A stretch of 64,000 nucleotides of DNA from Symbiobacterium terraclitae (GCF_017874315.1 NZ_JAGGLG010000013.1:38024-102023), one strand, 5' to 3'; positions 45,440-54,274 are shown, counted from the first letter of the stretch. Numbers and translations are program-made. The notes: generated from the letters alone by a model not told the origin.

Positions 45440-46567
45440 GTGGGCGAGAACCGTCCGATTCTGGTGGTGGGCGGCGGATACGCAGGACTCTCTTTCATCA
45501 GGCAGATGCGGAAGTACAGCCCCGAGGTCCCCGTGACCTTGATCGACAAGAACCCCTATCACACGATGCTCGTCGAGACCCACCAGGTGGCGGCCGGGAC
45601 CCGCCCGGCGGAGTCGATCCTGATCCCCTTCGACCAGCTGGGCGACTTCCGCTTCATCCGGGCGGAGGTCATCGCCGTCGATCCCGGGACCCGCACGCTC
45701 TCCACCACCGCGGGAGACATCCGCTACGAACGCCTCGTTCTCGCGGTGGGCAGCGTGGATCACGACTACGGCGTGCCCGGCGTCCGGGAGCACTGCCAGA
45801 TGCTCAGGGGCCTCGCCGACGCCGAGGAGATCCGGCGGCGGCTCGACGCCCTCGGCCCCGACGCCCCGGTGCTCATCGCCGGCGGCGGCCTGACGGGCGT
45901 CGAGCTGGCGGCCCACATCGCCCTGCGGCGCCCCGGGCACCGGTCGATCACGCTGGTGGAGGCCGCCCCGACCCTTCTGCCAGGCCTTCCTCCCCGCCTG
46001 GCGCGCGCAGCCCGGCGCCGCCTGGGGCTGCTGGGTGTCAACGTGCTGGCCGGCTCGCCGGTGACGCGGGTCGAGGCCGGCCGCGCCCACCTGCGGGACG
46101 GAACGGTCCTGCCCTTCGGGCTGATGATCTGGGCGGCCGGGGTCAGGGCACACCCACTGGTGACGGCGCTCGGCCTGCCCGCCGACAGGACGGGCCGGGT
46201 AATCGTCGGGCCCGATTACCGGACGCCGCTCCCCGACGTGTACGTGATCGGCGACTGCGCATCCGGCCACCAGCCGTCCGCCCAGGCGGCCCTTCAGCAG
46301 GGCCGGGCGCTCGCGGCGGTCCTGACCGGCAGGTCACCCGCGCCGCTGCGGAGCAAGGGCGTCCTCGTCGACCTCGGGGAGCACCGGGCCGTGGGCCGGG
46401 TGGGGGCTATCACCCTGAGCGGGCTGGTGCCGGGGATTCTCAAGCGGTTCACCGAGGCCGCCTGGATCGGCCGCATCGGCGGGTGGGGTGCGGCGCTCCG
46501 CAGCCTGATCTGGGGCAGCCCGGCGCTGTCGGAGGGCGTCGAGGGAGCGCCCCGCATGCGGATTTGA
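45440..46567 (+). CDS. ndh: Type II NADH dehydrogenase (NDH-2)
   Basis: 375-residue FAD/NAD(P) two-dinucleotide oxidoreductase that would pass electrons from NADH to quinone without pumping protons. The FAD motif is PILVVGGGYAGLSFIRQM near residue 6, the NADH motif is VLIAGGGLTGVELAAHIA near residue 150, and DVYVIGDCA lies near residue 275. A hydrophobic C-terminal segment fits membrane attachment. I start at the GTG at 45440, behind GGGGGGA; the longer frame includes the promoter and operator. Control by Rex is indicated by the operator. Other NDH-2-like enzymes (for example ferredoxin or sulfide oxidoreductases) are less likely given that operator. Confidence 0.87.
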   Translation: MGENRPILVVGGGYAGLSFIRQMRKYSPEVPVTLIDKNPYHTMLVETHQVAAGTRPAESILIPFDQLGDFRFIRAEVIAVDPGTRTLSTTAGDIRYERLVLAVGSVDHDYGVPGVREHCQMLRGLADAEEIRRRLDALGPDAPVLIAGGGLTGVELAAHIALRRPGHRSITLVEAAPTLLPGLPPRLARAARRRLGLLGVNVLAGSPVTRVEAGRAHLRDGTVLPFGLMIWAAGVRAHPLVTALGLPADRTGRVIVGPDYRTPLPDVYVIGDCASGHQPSAQAALQQGRALAAVLTGRSPAPLRSKGVLVDLGEHRAVGRVGAITLSGLVPGILKRFTEAAWIGRIGGWGAALRSLIWGSPALSEGVEGAPRMRI

Positions 46568-46722
46568 CACGGACCGCGGCGAACCCGCGATCGGGTTCCG
46601 GCAACGGAGACACGGAAGCATGCCGGCGTACCCGGGCCGCACTCCACGTTGGAGGATGTAAACGGGTTTCGCCGGCTGGTGTAAAATGTAGGAACACCCT
46701 ATGAGAATCTCTGGAGGGGCCT

Positions 46723-47046
46723 ATGCCAGATATTCCGTTCTTTGATGCCATCGGCTTCTTCGCGCAGAAGCTTCAGGAGGTCGAGCAGCAGCTCATCGCC
46801 AAGAAAGCCGAGCGTGAGATCCTGCTGGCGAACCAGGCCAGCCTGGAACAGACACTGGCGACCCTGGCCCTCCTCTCTCCCGAGCACCAGAAAGCGATTC
46901 AGCAGGAGGTCGCCTCCCTCAAGGAAGTGCTCCACACCACCGAGCGGAACCTCACCTCGCTGGAAGGCGAGATCGACATGCTGAACGCCAAGCTCAACGC
47001 CCTGAAAACTGCCCGCGACCTCCTGCACGTGGAAGGCACGCCATAA
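46723..47046 (+). CDS. Small coiled-coil protein
   Basis: 107 residues, not recognised. It is almost entirely a heptad-rich helix (residues 12-100; EVEQQLIAKKAEREILLANQ, later LTSLEGEIDMLNAKLNALK). No membrane or metal motif is present. TGGAGGGG precedes the ATG and a TAAAAT hexamer lies at 46682. Possibly a structural or scaffold protein; function unknown. Confidence 0.7.
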   Translation: MPDIPFFDAIGFFAQKLQEVEQQLIAKKAEREILLANQASLEQTLATLALLSPEHQKAIQQEVASLKEVLHTTERNLTSLEGEIDMLNAKLNALKTARDLLHVEGTP

Positions 47047-47121
47047 CGGTGGGGGCCCGTCGCCTGGTCGACAGGTAACGTGCTCCCTTCTTTATGCGGA
47101 TTGAGAAAGGAGTGTGCCGGT

Positions 47122-47910
47122 ATGGATCTCGGGTTGACGGGGAAGATAGCCTGGGTGACCGCAGCCAGCACAGGGCTCGGCTACGCCTCGGCGCTGGCGC
47201 TGGCCCGTGAGGGGTGCGACCTCGCCATCTGCAGCCGCAGCGAGGAGGCCATCAGCTCGGCCGCCGGGCGGATACGCCAGGAGACCGGGCGCAAGGTGCT
47301 CGCTATGGCGGCGGACGTCAGCCGAAAGGAGGACCTGGAGCGGTTCGTCGCAGCGGCGCTGGCGGAGTACGGCGGCGTGGACATCGTGGTCTCCAACACC
47401 GGCGGCCCGCCCGCGGGCGGTTTCCTCGACTTCGACGACGATGCCTGGGTCAACGCCTTCAACTCGCTCCTGATGCCGGCCGTCCGCCTGAGCCGAGCCG
47501 CGCTGCCCTCCATGAAGGAGCGGGGATTCGGCCGGATCATCTACATCACGTCCTCCGGCGTGAAGCAGCCCATCCAGAACCTGATCCTCTCCAACTCCCT
47601 CCGGGCCGCCGTCACCAACATGATGAAGAGCCTGGCCACCGAGGTGGCGCCGCTGGGTATCACGGTGAACTGCGTGGCTCCCGGCCGGATCCACACCGAC
47701 CGGGTGGACTCCCTCGATCAGGGCGCTGCCGCCCGGAGCGGCAAGAGCCTGGAGGAGGTCCGCAGGGAGGCGGCGAGCCGCATCCCCGTCGGCCGCTACG
47801 GCAGGCCGGAGGAGTTCGGCCGCGCGGTCGCCTTCCTCGCCAGCGAGGCGGCCTCGTACATCACGGGTTCGGCGTGGCAGTTGGACGGCGGCATGGTGGG
47901 TAGCCTGTAG
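47122..47910 (+). CDS. SDR-family protein with a degenerate catalytic motif
   Basis: 262-residue Rossmann protein resembling 3-oxoacyl-ACP reductases (TAASTGLGYASALALA near residue 13, SNTGGPP near 90, ITSSGVKQP near 143, ITGSAWQLDGG at the end). The YxxxK catalytic pair is not present: the aligned stretch reads LILSNSLRAAV, with Ser and Arg instead. This belongs to an atypical SDR subgroup, so the substrate and even dehydrogenase activity are uncertain. ATG at 47122 after GAAAGGAG. Confidence 0.83.
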   Translation: MDLGLTGKIAWVTAASTGLGYASALALAREGCDLAICSRSEEAISSAAGRIRQETGRKVLAMAADVSRKEDLERFVAAALAEYGGVDIVVSNTGGPPAGGFLDFDDDAWVNAFNSLLMPAVRLSRAALPSMKERGFGRIIYITSSGVKQPIQNLILSNSLRAAVTNMMKSLATEVAPLGITVNCVAPGRIHTDRVDSLDQGAAARSGKSLEEVRREAASRIPVGRYGRPEEFGRAVAFLASEAASYITGSAWQLDGGMVGSL

Positions 47911-47921
47911 GCGGTGCAGTC

Positions 47922-47948
47922 GCGCCTCGGCCAACGGCCTCGAGGCGC
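47922..47948. terminator. Hairpin between convergent SDR and PBP genes
   Basis: 8-bp arms GCGCCTCG and CGAGGCGC with extra pairing (GCC/GGC) inside the loop, 12 bp after the SDR stop. Confidence 0.55.
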
Positions 47949-48104
47949 TGCCGCAGGATCGGTGCAACCACATCGTATAGTTGACGCCGCCGGGCGTGCC
48001 CCGCACTCGGGTGCGGGCATCCCGGCGGCGTTGCTCTCCACCCTGCCGCTCGTGCACCTGGACGGGCTCGGCAGCGGTGCGGTCCGGCCGCGCCCCAGCG
48101 CGCC

Positions 48105-49769
48105 TCACTCCAGCTCCAGGATCCGCTCGGCGATGCGCCGGAAGAGGGGTGCGGCGAAGGTCCCGCCCGAACGGCCGTCCTCGATCAGCACCACGACCAC
48201 GTACCGCGGCCGCTGGGCGGGGAACCAGCCGGCGAACCAGGCGTGCGTGGCCGGGCGGCCGTTCATCACCGTGTCGGCGGAGCCCGATTTCCCGGCCGCC
48301 CCGACCCCTTCCAGCCAGGCCGCCTGGCCGGTGCCCTCGCCGCCCGGCACGGTCGCGGCCAGCAGCGCCGCCTGCAGTTCGGCGGCCGTCGCCCGGCTCA
48401 CCACCCGACGTGCCGGCTCGAGCCTGGGCCGTGCGACCACCGCGCCGTCGGTCCGCTTGACCGCCGTCACCAGGCGGGCCGGGTGGAGCGTCCCGCCGTT
48501 GGCGAGGGCCGTGTACGCCCGCGCCACCTGGAGCGGGCTCGCCTTCAGCCCGCCCTGGCCGAAGCTGAGCTGGGCGACGTCGCCGCCGTAGTGCGGCTCG
48601 GGCAGCGGCGCCACCGGCTCGTGGCCGGGGGGAAGGGCGCCGGTGGCTTCCCCCAGCCCGAACAGACGGGCCGCCTCCAGCACGGCGTCGCCGCCCATCC
48701 GCTCGTAGCCGATCTGGATGAACGCGGTGTTGCACGACCGGGCGATGGCCTCCCTGAGCGTCACGGGCCCCTGCGGAGTCCCGTCGACGTCCCGGAAGGT
48801 CCGGTCGCCCAGCCGGTAGGTACCGCTGCACACGAACTGCTCATCCGGCGCGATCAGGCCGGCCTCCAGGGCCGCGGCGGCAACCAGGGGCTTGAACACC
48901 GACCCGGTCTCGTAGGGCGTCAGGGCCCGGTTGCGCAGTTCGTTCTCGCCGGCCCAGACGGCCTGGTCGTAGTTGGGGCGCGAGGCGATGGCCAGCGGTT
49001 CGCCCGTGGCCGCGTCCATCACCACGACGCCCGCGCGCAGCGGGCCCCCTGTGGGATGGCCCGTCCGGTCCATCTCCTCCTCCACCACCCGCTGGATGCG
49101 GGCGTCGATGCTGGTGTGGAGGTCGTAGGGCTCCTTGTTCACGGGATCCAGCGGCAGGACGACCTGGAGGGCGCCCCCGGGCAGCGGCCCGCCCCGCCCG
49201 TCGTAGCGGGCCGTCAGGTGGGGGACGTTCTCGCCCCTGAGTTCGGCATCGTAGGCGAACTCCAGCCCGGTCTGCCCGCCCAGGGCGTTGGCGTACCCCA
49301 CCAGGTGGCGGGCCAGCGAGTCCGGCCCGTAGCGGCGTCCGGTGGGGCCGACGGCCAGGCCGGGCAGCCCCAGCTCCGCCACCCGTTCGGCCGCCTCGGG
49401 GGAGAGCCCCTCGATCACCCAGCCCGCCTCATGGTGCCGCCGCACGTACTCCAGGACCCGGGCCGCCGCCTCCTCGCCCAGGGCGTCCGCCAGGGACTCC
49501 GCCACGGCCGCCGTGTCGCCGAAGAGGCGGGGAAAGGCCGCCAGTCCCAGGACCGACTGGGGATCGGTAAGGGCGACGCCGTTCCGGTCGTAGATGGCGC
49601 CGCGCCGCATCTGAAGGGGCAGGCGCTCGGTCCGCTGGCTGATGGCCTGCCGGGCCAGGGCCGGCCCCTGCATGACCTGCAGGTAGAACACCCGCGCCGC
49701 CAGCGCTGTCAGGCAGAGCGCGGCCGCGACGCTGAGCCAGAGCACGCGCCGGGCCATTCGGATGCGCAT
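48105..49769 (-). CDS. Class B penicillin-binding protein (transpeptidase)
   Basis: 554 residues: N-terminal membrane anchor (8-28), a dimerisation domain with RGAIYDRNGVALTDP, then the transpeptidase. SxxK is TGSVFKP near residue 300, SxN is RSCN near 355, and the KTG-type motif is KSGSAD near 490. It crosslinks peptidoglycan outside the membrane. No PASTA domains are present. It may be a division or sporulation (SpoVD-like) PBP; the sequence does not decide. ATG at 49769 with GAGGTG upstream, 80 bp downstream of mltG. Confidence 0.9.
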   Translation of the reverse strand: MRIRMARRVLWLSVAAALCLTALAARVFYLQVMQGPALARQAISQRTERLPLQMRRGAIYDRNGVALTDPQSVLGLAAFPRLFGDTAAVAESLADALGEEAAARVLEYVRRHHEAGWVIEGLSPEAAERVAELGLPGLAVGPTGRRYGPDSLARHLVGYANALGGQTGLEFAYDAELRGENVPHLTARYDGRGGPLPGGALQVVLPLDPVNKEPYDLHTSIDARIQRVVEEEMDRTGHPTGGPLRAGVVVMDAATGEPLAIASRPNYDQAVWAGENELRNRALTPYETGSVFKPLVAAAALEAGLIAPDEQFVCSGTYRLGDRTFRDVDGTPQGPVTLREAIARSCNTAFIQIGYERMGGDAVLEAARLFGLGEATGALPPGHEPVAPLPEPHYGGDVAQLSFGQGGLKASPLQVARAYTALANGGTLHPARLVTAVKRTDGAVVARPRLEPARRVVSRATAAELQAALLAATVPGGEGTGQAAWLEGVGAAGKSGSADTVMNGRPATHAWFAGWFPAQRPRYVVVVLIEDGRSGGTFAAPLFRRIAERILELE

Positions 49770-49850
49770 AGGGAAACACCTCGGTGGGAAATTATTCCCC
49801 GAGGTGTCACTCGTCATGCGTTATGTTGCTCCGAGGAGGCGGGGGCCCGG

Positions 49851-50906
49851 TCAGGGCTGCCGTGCCGCCAGGTTCGCCTCGGCCCGGTCGACGTTCTCCA
49901 GGTGCTCCTCGTAGGTGGCTGCGAAGTAGTGCTCGCCCGACCCGTCGTTCTTGGCGACGAAGTAGTAGTAGTCGTGGGTCTCAGGGTAGAGCACCGCCCG
50001 GATGGCGCTCTCGCCCGGCGATGCGATGGGCCCGGGAGGCAGCCCGGGATACTTGTAAGTGTTGTAGGGGGAATCGACCTCCAGGTGCTCGTAGAGCAGG
50101 CGCTCCGTGCGGGGCAGCCCCAGCGCGTAGTAGACGGTGGGGTCGGCCTGCAGCGGCATCCCGACGGCCAGCCGGTTCAGGTAGACGCCGGAGATCGCCG
50201 GCTGCTCCGCCGGCACCCGGGCCTCGGTCTCGACGATGGAGGCCAGGGTGACCACCTCGTGCACCGTGAGCCCCATCTCGTCGGCCCGGGCAAGGAGTTC
50301 GTCGGTCCAGACGGCCGCGAACCGGTCCAGCAGCATCGCCACGACCTCCTCGGCGGTGGTCGCGCTGTGGTACTCGTACGTGGCCGGGAACAGGTAGCCC
50401 TCCATCGGCTGCGCGACGTCCAGGTCGGGGGGCAGGTAGGGGTTCAGAGGCACGGCGGCGGCCACGGCGTTCAGGAAGTCCTCCCGCGGCACCACGTCCG
50501 CCTCGTCCAGGAGGTCGGCCATCATGGCCACCGTCAGCCCTTCGGGCAGCGTGAAGCGCCGCACCACCACGTCGCCCGAGACGAGCTTGGCCAGGATCTC
50601 GTCGGCGGACATGGCGGCCGAGAGTTCGTAGCGGCCCGAGACGATCTGGGCATCCAGTTCCCGGTAGCGGACGTAGAGACGGAACACGTTGGGGTCCCGG
50701 ATGATGCCGCGTTCGGCCAGGATGTCGGCCACGTCGGCGGTGGTGGCCCCGGCGGGGATCTCGATCTCCACCGGCGCGGCAGAGGGGTCAGCGGGCTCCA
50801 GGCGCCCGAGGAACCACAGGAAGCCCGCGTACGCGGCGCCGGCCAGCAGGGCGAGCAGGACCACCAGGGCCAGGACCAGCCGGGCTGCCTTTGCTGCGAT
50901 GGACAA
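49851..50906 (-). CDS. mltG: Endolytic murein transglycosylase
   Basis: 351 residues with an N-terminal membrane helix (11-33), a LysM-like subdomain (VEIEIPAGATTADVADIL), and the YceG/MltG catalytic region with the conserved Glu in TLASIVETEA near residue 222 and NTYKYPGLPPGPIASPG. It cuts nascent glycan strands and sets their length. In Firmicutes it commonly lies near yrzB, ruvX and ireB, as here. Confidence 0.94.
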   Translation of the reverse strand: MSIAAKAARLVLALVVLLALLAGAAYAGFLWFLGRLEPADPSAAPVEIEIPAGATTADVADILAERGIIRDPNVFRLYVRYRELDAQIVSGRYELSAAMSADEILAKLVSGDVVVRRFTLPEGLTVAMMADLLDEADVVPREDFLNAVAAAVPLNPYLPPDLDVAQPMEGYLFPATYEYHSATTAEEVVAMLLDRFAAVWTDELLARADEMGLTVHEVVTLASIVETEARVPAEQPAISGVYLNRLAVGMPLQADPTVYYALGLPRTERLLYEHLEVDSPYNTYKYPGLPPGPIASPGESAIRAVLYPETHDYYYFVAKNDGSGEHYFAATYEEHLENVDRAEANLAARQP

Positions 50907-50960
50907 GTGCGCTCATCCTTCCGGCGTTAAGTGCGTGCCCTGCCCTATTCGACAAAACGA

Positions 50961-50985
50961 CGAGCCCTCCTGTCTGGAGGGCTCG
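50961..50985 (-). terminator. Terminator after yrzB
   Basis: 10-bp perfect arms CGAGCCCTCC and GGAGGGCTCG with a 5-base loop; a TCGTCGTTTTG tail follows on the minus strand. Confidence 0.85.
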
Positions 50986-50992
50986 GTGCGGC

Positions 50993-51304
50993 CTACTTCT
51001 CGGACTCCTCCTCGAACTCCTCGTCGTCGAGCATCTCCTCCCAGGCGTCGGCTACCCGCTCGAACTCCTCCTCGGACTCGATCTCGACCAGAACCTCCTC
51101 ACCGTTCTCCTCGTCGATCCGCATGATGACGGCCTCTTCGTCTTCCTCGCCATCGTGGATGGGGAGCAGGACGGCGTAGTCCTTCTCGTCGACGGTGATG
51201 ACCTGGACGATGGTGAACTCGTGCTCGTTGCCTTCCTCGTCCGTCAGCACGATAACGTCATCATCGTGCTCATGCTCGTGGTCATGCTCGTGGTCATGGC
51301 TCAT
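50993..51304 (-). CDS. yrzB: DUF1292 family protein (YrzB-like), His/Asp-rich N-terminus
   Basis: 103 residues. The core VIVLTDEEGNEHEFTIVQVI and YAVLLP followed by DEEAVIMRI is the DUF1292 pattern seen in YrzB/YrrB-neighbourhood proteins of Firmicutes. The N-terminus is an alternating His/Asp/Glu stretch (HDHEHDHEHEHDDD) that could bind metal. It is very acidic overall. ATG at 51304 preceded by GGAGTG. The function of the family is not established. Confidence 0.87.
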   Translation of the reverse strand: MSHDHEHDHEHEHDDDVIVLTDEEGNEHEFTIVQVITVDEKDYAVLLPIHDGEEDEEAVIMRIDEENGEEVLVEIESEEEFERVADAWEEMLDDEEFEEESEK

Positions 51305-51359
51305 GGCAATCACTCCGATCCACAAGATAGTCCCATTCTAATGCAGCCCAGTTGCCATG

Positions 51360-51800
51360 TCAAACCAAAGAGCCCGGCGAGGGTCGCGACCGTGCATCCA
51401 GGTAACCCTGCAGGATCACGGCCGCGGCCATCTTGTCGATCACCTTGCGTCGCCTGGCCCGGCTGACATCTGCCTCCAGCAGCACCCGCTGCGCGGCCAT
51501 GGTGGACAGCCGCTCGTCGTAAGCCTCCACCGGAAGGCCGCTGTGGGCGGCCAACTGCTCGATGAAGGCCCGGGTCAGTTCGGCGCGGGGGCCATAGGTG
51601 CCGTTCATGTTGCGGGGCATCCCCACCACCCAGCGCGTCACGCCGTACTGGCGGGCGATCTCGGCAAGGCGGGCCAGATCCTCCTCCAGCGACCGGCGGC
51701 GGATCACTTCCAGACCCTGGGCCGTCCAGCCCAGTTCGTCGGAAAGTGCCACGCCGATGGTCTTATCTCCCACATCGAGCCCGCCTATGCGCACCATCAT
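51360..51800 (-). CDS. ruvX: RuvX/YqgF family Holliday-junction resolvase-like nuclease
   Basis: 146-residue RNase-H-fold protein. The catalytic Asp is in IGGLDVGDKTIGVAL near residue 9; VGMPRNMNG and the YDERLSTMAAQ motif with a second acidic residue follow; DKMAAAVILQGYL ends the fold. Family members are linked to 16S rRNA 5'-end maturation and DNA junction resolution. It overlaps the rhomboid gene stop by four bases (ATGA). Confidence 0.93.
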   Translation of the reverse strand: MMVRIGGLDVGDKTIGVALSDELGWTAQGLEVIRRRSLEEDLARLAEIARQYGVTRWVVGMPRNMNGTYGPRAELTRAFIEQLAAHSGLPVEAYDERLSTMAAQRVLLEADVSRARRRKVIDKMAAAVILQGYLDARSRPSPGSLV

Positions 51801-52495
51801 CCACCTCGATTCTCAACCGGCCGCCGGGGGGCGAGGATCTGCGCCAGCGCCACGCCGCTGAGGAAGCCGTTGATGTGGGCCCAGAACGCGACGTTCTGGA
51901 CCAGGTCGTGCAGCCAGATGGGGGCGAGGCCGCTGGCCAGCTGCACCAGGAACCAGAGTCCCAGGAAGATCCAGGCCGGCACCCGCACGGCCGGGACCAG
52001 GTATCCGACGGGCACCAGCGTCAGGATCCGTGCCCGGGGGTAGCTGAAGATGTACCCGCCCAGCACGCCGGCCACGGCGCCCGACGCGCCGATGGTGGGG
52101 ACGTCGGACGTCGGGTTGGCGACGGCGTGGGCGATGCCCGACAGCGCGGCGCAGAGCAGGTAGAACACCAGGTAGCGCCGGTGGCCCAGCCGCTCCTCAA
52201 TGTTATCGCCGAAGACCCAGAGATAGAGCATGTTGCCCAGCACGTGCCCCCAGGACCCGTGCAGGAACGGCGAGGCGAAGAGCGTGACGAGGGGCCAGCC
52301 GCCCAAGGCCGCCCAGGCCGGGAGGCTCAGCAGTTCCGTCGGGCGCAGGGCGAAGGTCTCCACGAGCCACTCCCCCACAGCGGGACTCCCGACCTCGAGG
52401 AGGAAGATCCCGATGTTGGCGGCGAGCAGCGCCCAGTTGACCCACGGGCGGTTACGGACGCGCGGGCTGTCACGCAGTGGCAGGACCAATGCCAA
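51797..52495 (-). CDS. Rhomboid family intramembrane serine protease
   Basis: 232 residues with six predicted membrane helices. The catalytic Ser is in TIGASGAVAGVLG near residue 140 and the catalytic His in FWAHINGFLSG near residue 208; the L1-loop WR-like region is replaced by SPFLHGSWGHVLGNM near 78-92. The substrate is unknown. ATG at 52495, beginning a minus-strand run into ruvX and yrzB. Confidence 0.9.
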   Translation of the reverse strand: MALVLPLRDSPRVRNRPWVNWALLAANIGIFLLEVGSPAVGEWLVETFALRPTELLSLPAWAALGGWPLVTLFASPFLHGSWGHVLGNMLYLWVFGDNIEERLGHRRYLVFYLLCAALSGIAHAVANPTSDVPTIGASGAVAGVLGGYIFSYPRARILTLVPVGYLVPAVRVPAWIFLGLWFLVQLASGLAPIWLHDLVQNVAFWAHINGFLSGVALAQILAPRRPVENRGG

Positions 52496-52597
52496 TTCCC
52501 CCCCGGAGTTTACCGCAGCGGCGACGCGGTGTAAATAGCATATCTCCCCGGCGTCCGAATCACTCTATGGGCAGTGCCAAACACGGGAGGTAGGCTC

Positions 52598-53029
52598 ATG
52601 CGTCTTCGTCAGCTGATGACCACCAACGTACGCACCTGTCAGCCCGACACGCCCCTCGTGGAGGTGGCCCGGATCATGGACGAGGTCAACTGCGGCTTCG
52701 TGCCCGTGGTGGAGGGCGGCCGGCCTGTGGGGACGATCACAGACCGCGACATCGTCGTCCGCGCCGTGGCCATGGCGAAGGACATCCGCACCGTGAAGGC
52801 CCGCGAGTGCATGTCCAGCCCGGTCATCACTGCCACCCCGGACACGGATGCCCACGAGGCGGCCGACATCATGGCCGAGAAGCAGATCCGCCGGCTCTGC
52901 GTCGTCGAGGGCGGGCGGCTGGTGGGGGTCGTCGCCCTGGGCGACCTGGCCACGGAGCGGATCCACACCGACGAGGCCGGGGAGGCGCTCTCGGCCATCT
53001 CCGAACCCTCGCAGCCTGACGCCCACTAG
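52598..53029 (+). CDS. Two-CBS-domain protein
   Basis: 143 residues consisting of a CBS pair (LMTTNVRTCQPDTPLVEVARIM and CMSSPVITATPDTDAHEAADIM, each followed by the VGxxTxxDI-type segment). Such stand-alone pairs usually sense adenosyl nucleotides and often respond to stress; no partner domain is attached. The ATG at 52598 is preceded by GGGAGGTAGG. Confidence 0.9.
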   Translation: MRLRQLMTTNVRTCQPDTPLVEVARIMDEVNCGFVPVVEGGRPVGTITDRDIVVRAVAMAKDIRTVKARECMSSPVITATPDTDAHEAADIMAEKQIRRLCVVEGGRLVGVVALGDLATERIHTDEAGEALSAISEPSQPDAH

Positions 53030-53062
53030 CACCGGCAGCCTGTCCGCAGTCAACCCGCGATG

Positions 53063-53090
53063 AGGGGCGCCCTTCCGCCCGGGGCGCCCT
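53063..53090 (+). terminator. Hairpin after the CBS gene
   Basis: GGGGCGCC and GGCGCCC arms with an approximately 9-base loop, 34 bp past the stop codon. Confidence 0.55.
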
Positions 53091-53180
53091 GTTGCGTTAT
53101 GTCACCCTGCTGGCCGGCAGGCCATACCATGGTCTGGGGTCAGGCGTGCCCCACAAGCGAAGCGGGGAGGCGTGCCTGAG

Positions 53181-53840
53181 ATGGGCTTCTGGAGCAGCGA
53201 GTGCCACTGCAGGGACCATCGGCATCACAAGCGCCGCCACTGCGACTGCGACCACGACTGGGACAAGGGCTGCCACGGGCATCACGGGTTCGACTGCGGC
53301 TGCGACAGGAAGCACCACTTCGACTGTGGATGCGGCAAGCGGCACCGGTTCGACCACGACTTCGGCAGGAAGCACCGGTTTGACCACGACTTCGGCAGGA
53401 AGCACCGGTTTGACCACGACTTCGATAGGAAGCACCGGTTTGACCACGACTTCGACGATAGGCACCGCTTCGATCACGACTTCGACGATCAGGACCGGTT
53501 TGACTTCGACTTTGACAAGAAGCACCGGTTCGACCGCCACTTCGACGACAAGCATCGTTGCGGCTGCGACAAGAGGCACCACCACTTCGACAAGAAGCGC
53601 CACGACGACTTCGACTTCGACGGACGCCGGCACGACTGCCACTGCGACCACGATCGGCGCCGGCGGAAGTGCGGGTGCCACGATTTCGACGACCACGACT
53701 GCTGCCACGATTGCCGGCGATGCAAGCACCACTGCCGCTGCCCCGGGGACTGCGACTCACACCGCGACTGCAAGAAGTCGAACATTCACCCCGTCGTCGT
53801 GCACGGCCACAGCGACACCAAGCGGTTCATCTTCTTCTGA
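53181..53840 (+). CDS. Cys/His/Asp/Arg-rich repeat protein, possible spore-coat protein
   Basis: 219-residue low-complexity protein. N- and C-terminal parts are rich in Cys-His-Asp clusters (CGCDKRHHHF, HDCHCDHD, CGCHDFDDHDCC). The centre has seven tandem decapeptides of the HRFDHDFGRK type. The tail KRFIFF is hydrophobic. I picked this frame because GGGGAGG lies 11 bases before the ATG and the frame ends just before a terminator; the other open frames give Thr/Ser- or Gly/Arg-rich sequences without a ribosome site. Highly charged repeats resemble coat proteins such as CotG, and metal binding is plausible. Both are inference. Confidence 0.65.
   Translation: MGFWSSECHCRDHRHHKRRHCDCDHDWDKGCHGHHGFDCGCDRKHHFDCGCGKRHRFDHDFGRKHRFDHDFGRKHRFDHDFDRKHRFDHDFDDRHRFDHDFDDQDRFDFDFDKKHRFDRHFDDKHRCGCDKRHHHFDKKRHDDFDFDGRRHDCHCDHDRRRRKCGCHDFDDHDCCHDCRRCKHHCRCPGDCDSHRDCKKSNIHPVVVHGHSDTKRFIFF
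53343..53552 (+). repeat. 30-bp coding tandem repeat, seven copies
   Basis: Seven 30-base units encoding HRFDHDFGRK (twice), HRFDHDFDRK, HRFDHDFDDR and then more diverged versions. The first three are almost identical at the DNA level. Confidence 0.9.
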
Positions 53841-53847
53841 CATGAAC

Positions 53848-53870
53848 GGGGCGCCCGGAGGGGGCGCCCC
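53848..53870. terminator. Hairpin between the convergent coat-like gene and ireB
   Basis: Perfect 9-bp arms GGGGCGCCC and GGGCGCCCC with a 5-base loop; it can serve both strands. Confidence 0.7.
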
Positions 53871-53888
53871 GATGCTGTTCGTGCCGAC

Positions 53889-54149
53889 CTACTCCTCCAC
53901 CTTCTCCAGGTAGCTGCGCACCAGCTCCTCGAGGAGCTCGTCCCGCTCGATGCGCCGGATCAGGTTCCGCGCGCCCATGTGGCTGGTGATGTAGGTGGGA
54001 TCCCCGGAGAGCAGGTACCCGACGATCTGGTCGATGGGGCTGTACCCCTTCTCCTTGAGCGCCGCGTATACCTTGCGCAGCACCTCCCCCGGGTTCCGGT
54101 CTTCCGGCCTGTTCCGCCAGTATACGGTCTTGTCGCTGATCTCTGGCAT
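53889..54149 (-). CDS. ireB: IreB family regulatory phosphoprotein
   Basis: 86 residues matching the IreB/UPF0297 family: an N-terminal DKTVYW segment that holds the Thr phosphorylated by the IreK/PrkC kinase in Enterococcus, then [33 protein letters not shown] core and [22 protein letters not shown] use the ATG at 54149 (MPEISDKT), which agrees with the family; an ATG 21 bases upstream is possible. In most Firmicutes ireB lies directly between alaS and ruvX; here other genes intervene. Confidence 0.93.
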   Translation of the reverse strand: MPEISDKTVYWRNRPEDRNPGEVLRKVYAALKEKGYSPIDQIVGYLLSGDPTYITSHMGARNLIRRIERDELLEELVRSYLEKVEE

Positions 54150-54274
54150 GGGAACACCGCCTTCCTCCAAGATGGACCCGTGCAGCAGGTCTGGGCTCCG
54201 GTACTGACGATATTCGCTCCGCGAAACCTGACTCCTCTTCCGCCCGCCGTAGTCTGCCTCCGCACGTGCGCGGG

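Noticed and set aside
53092..53913. Thr/Ser-rich and Val/Ala-rich frames overlapping the coat-like gene
   Set aside because: Repetitive DNA opens several frames; only the Cys/His-rich frame has a ribosome site and ends before the terminator.
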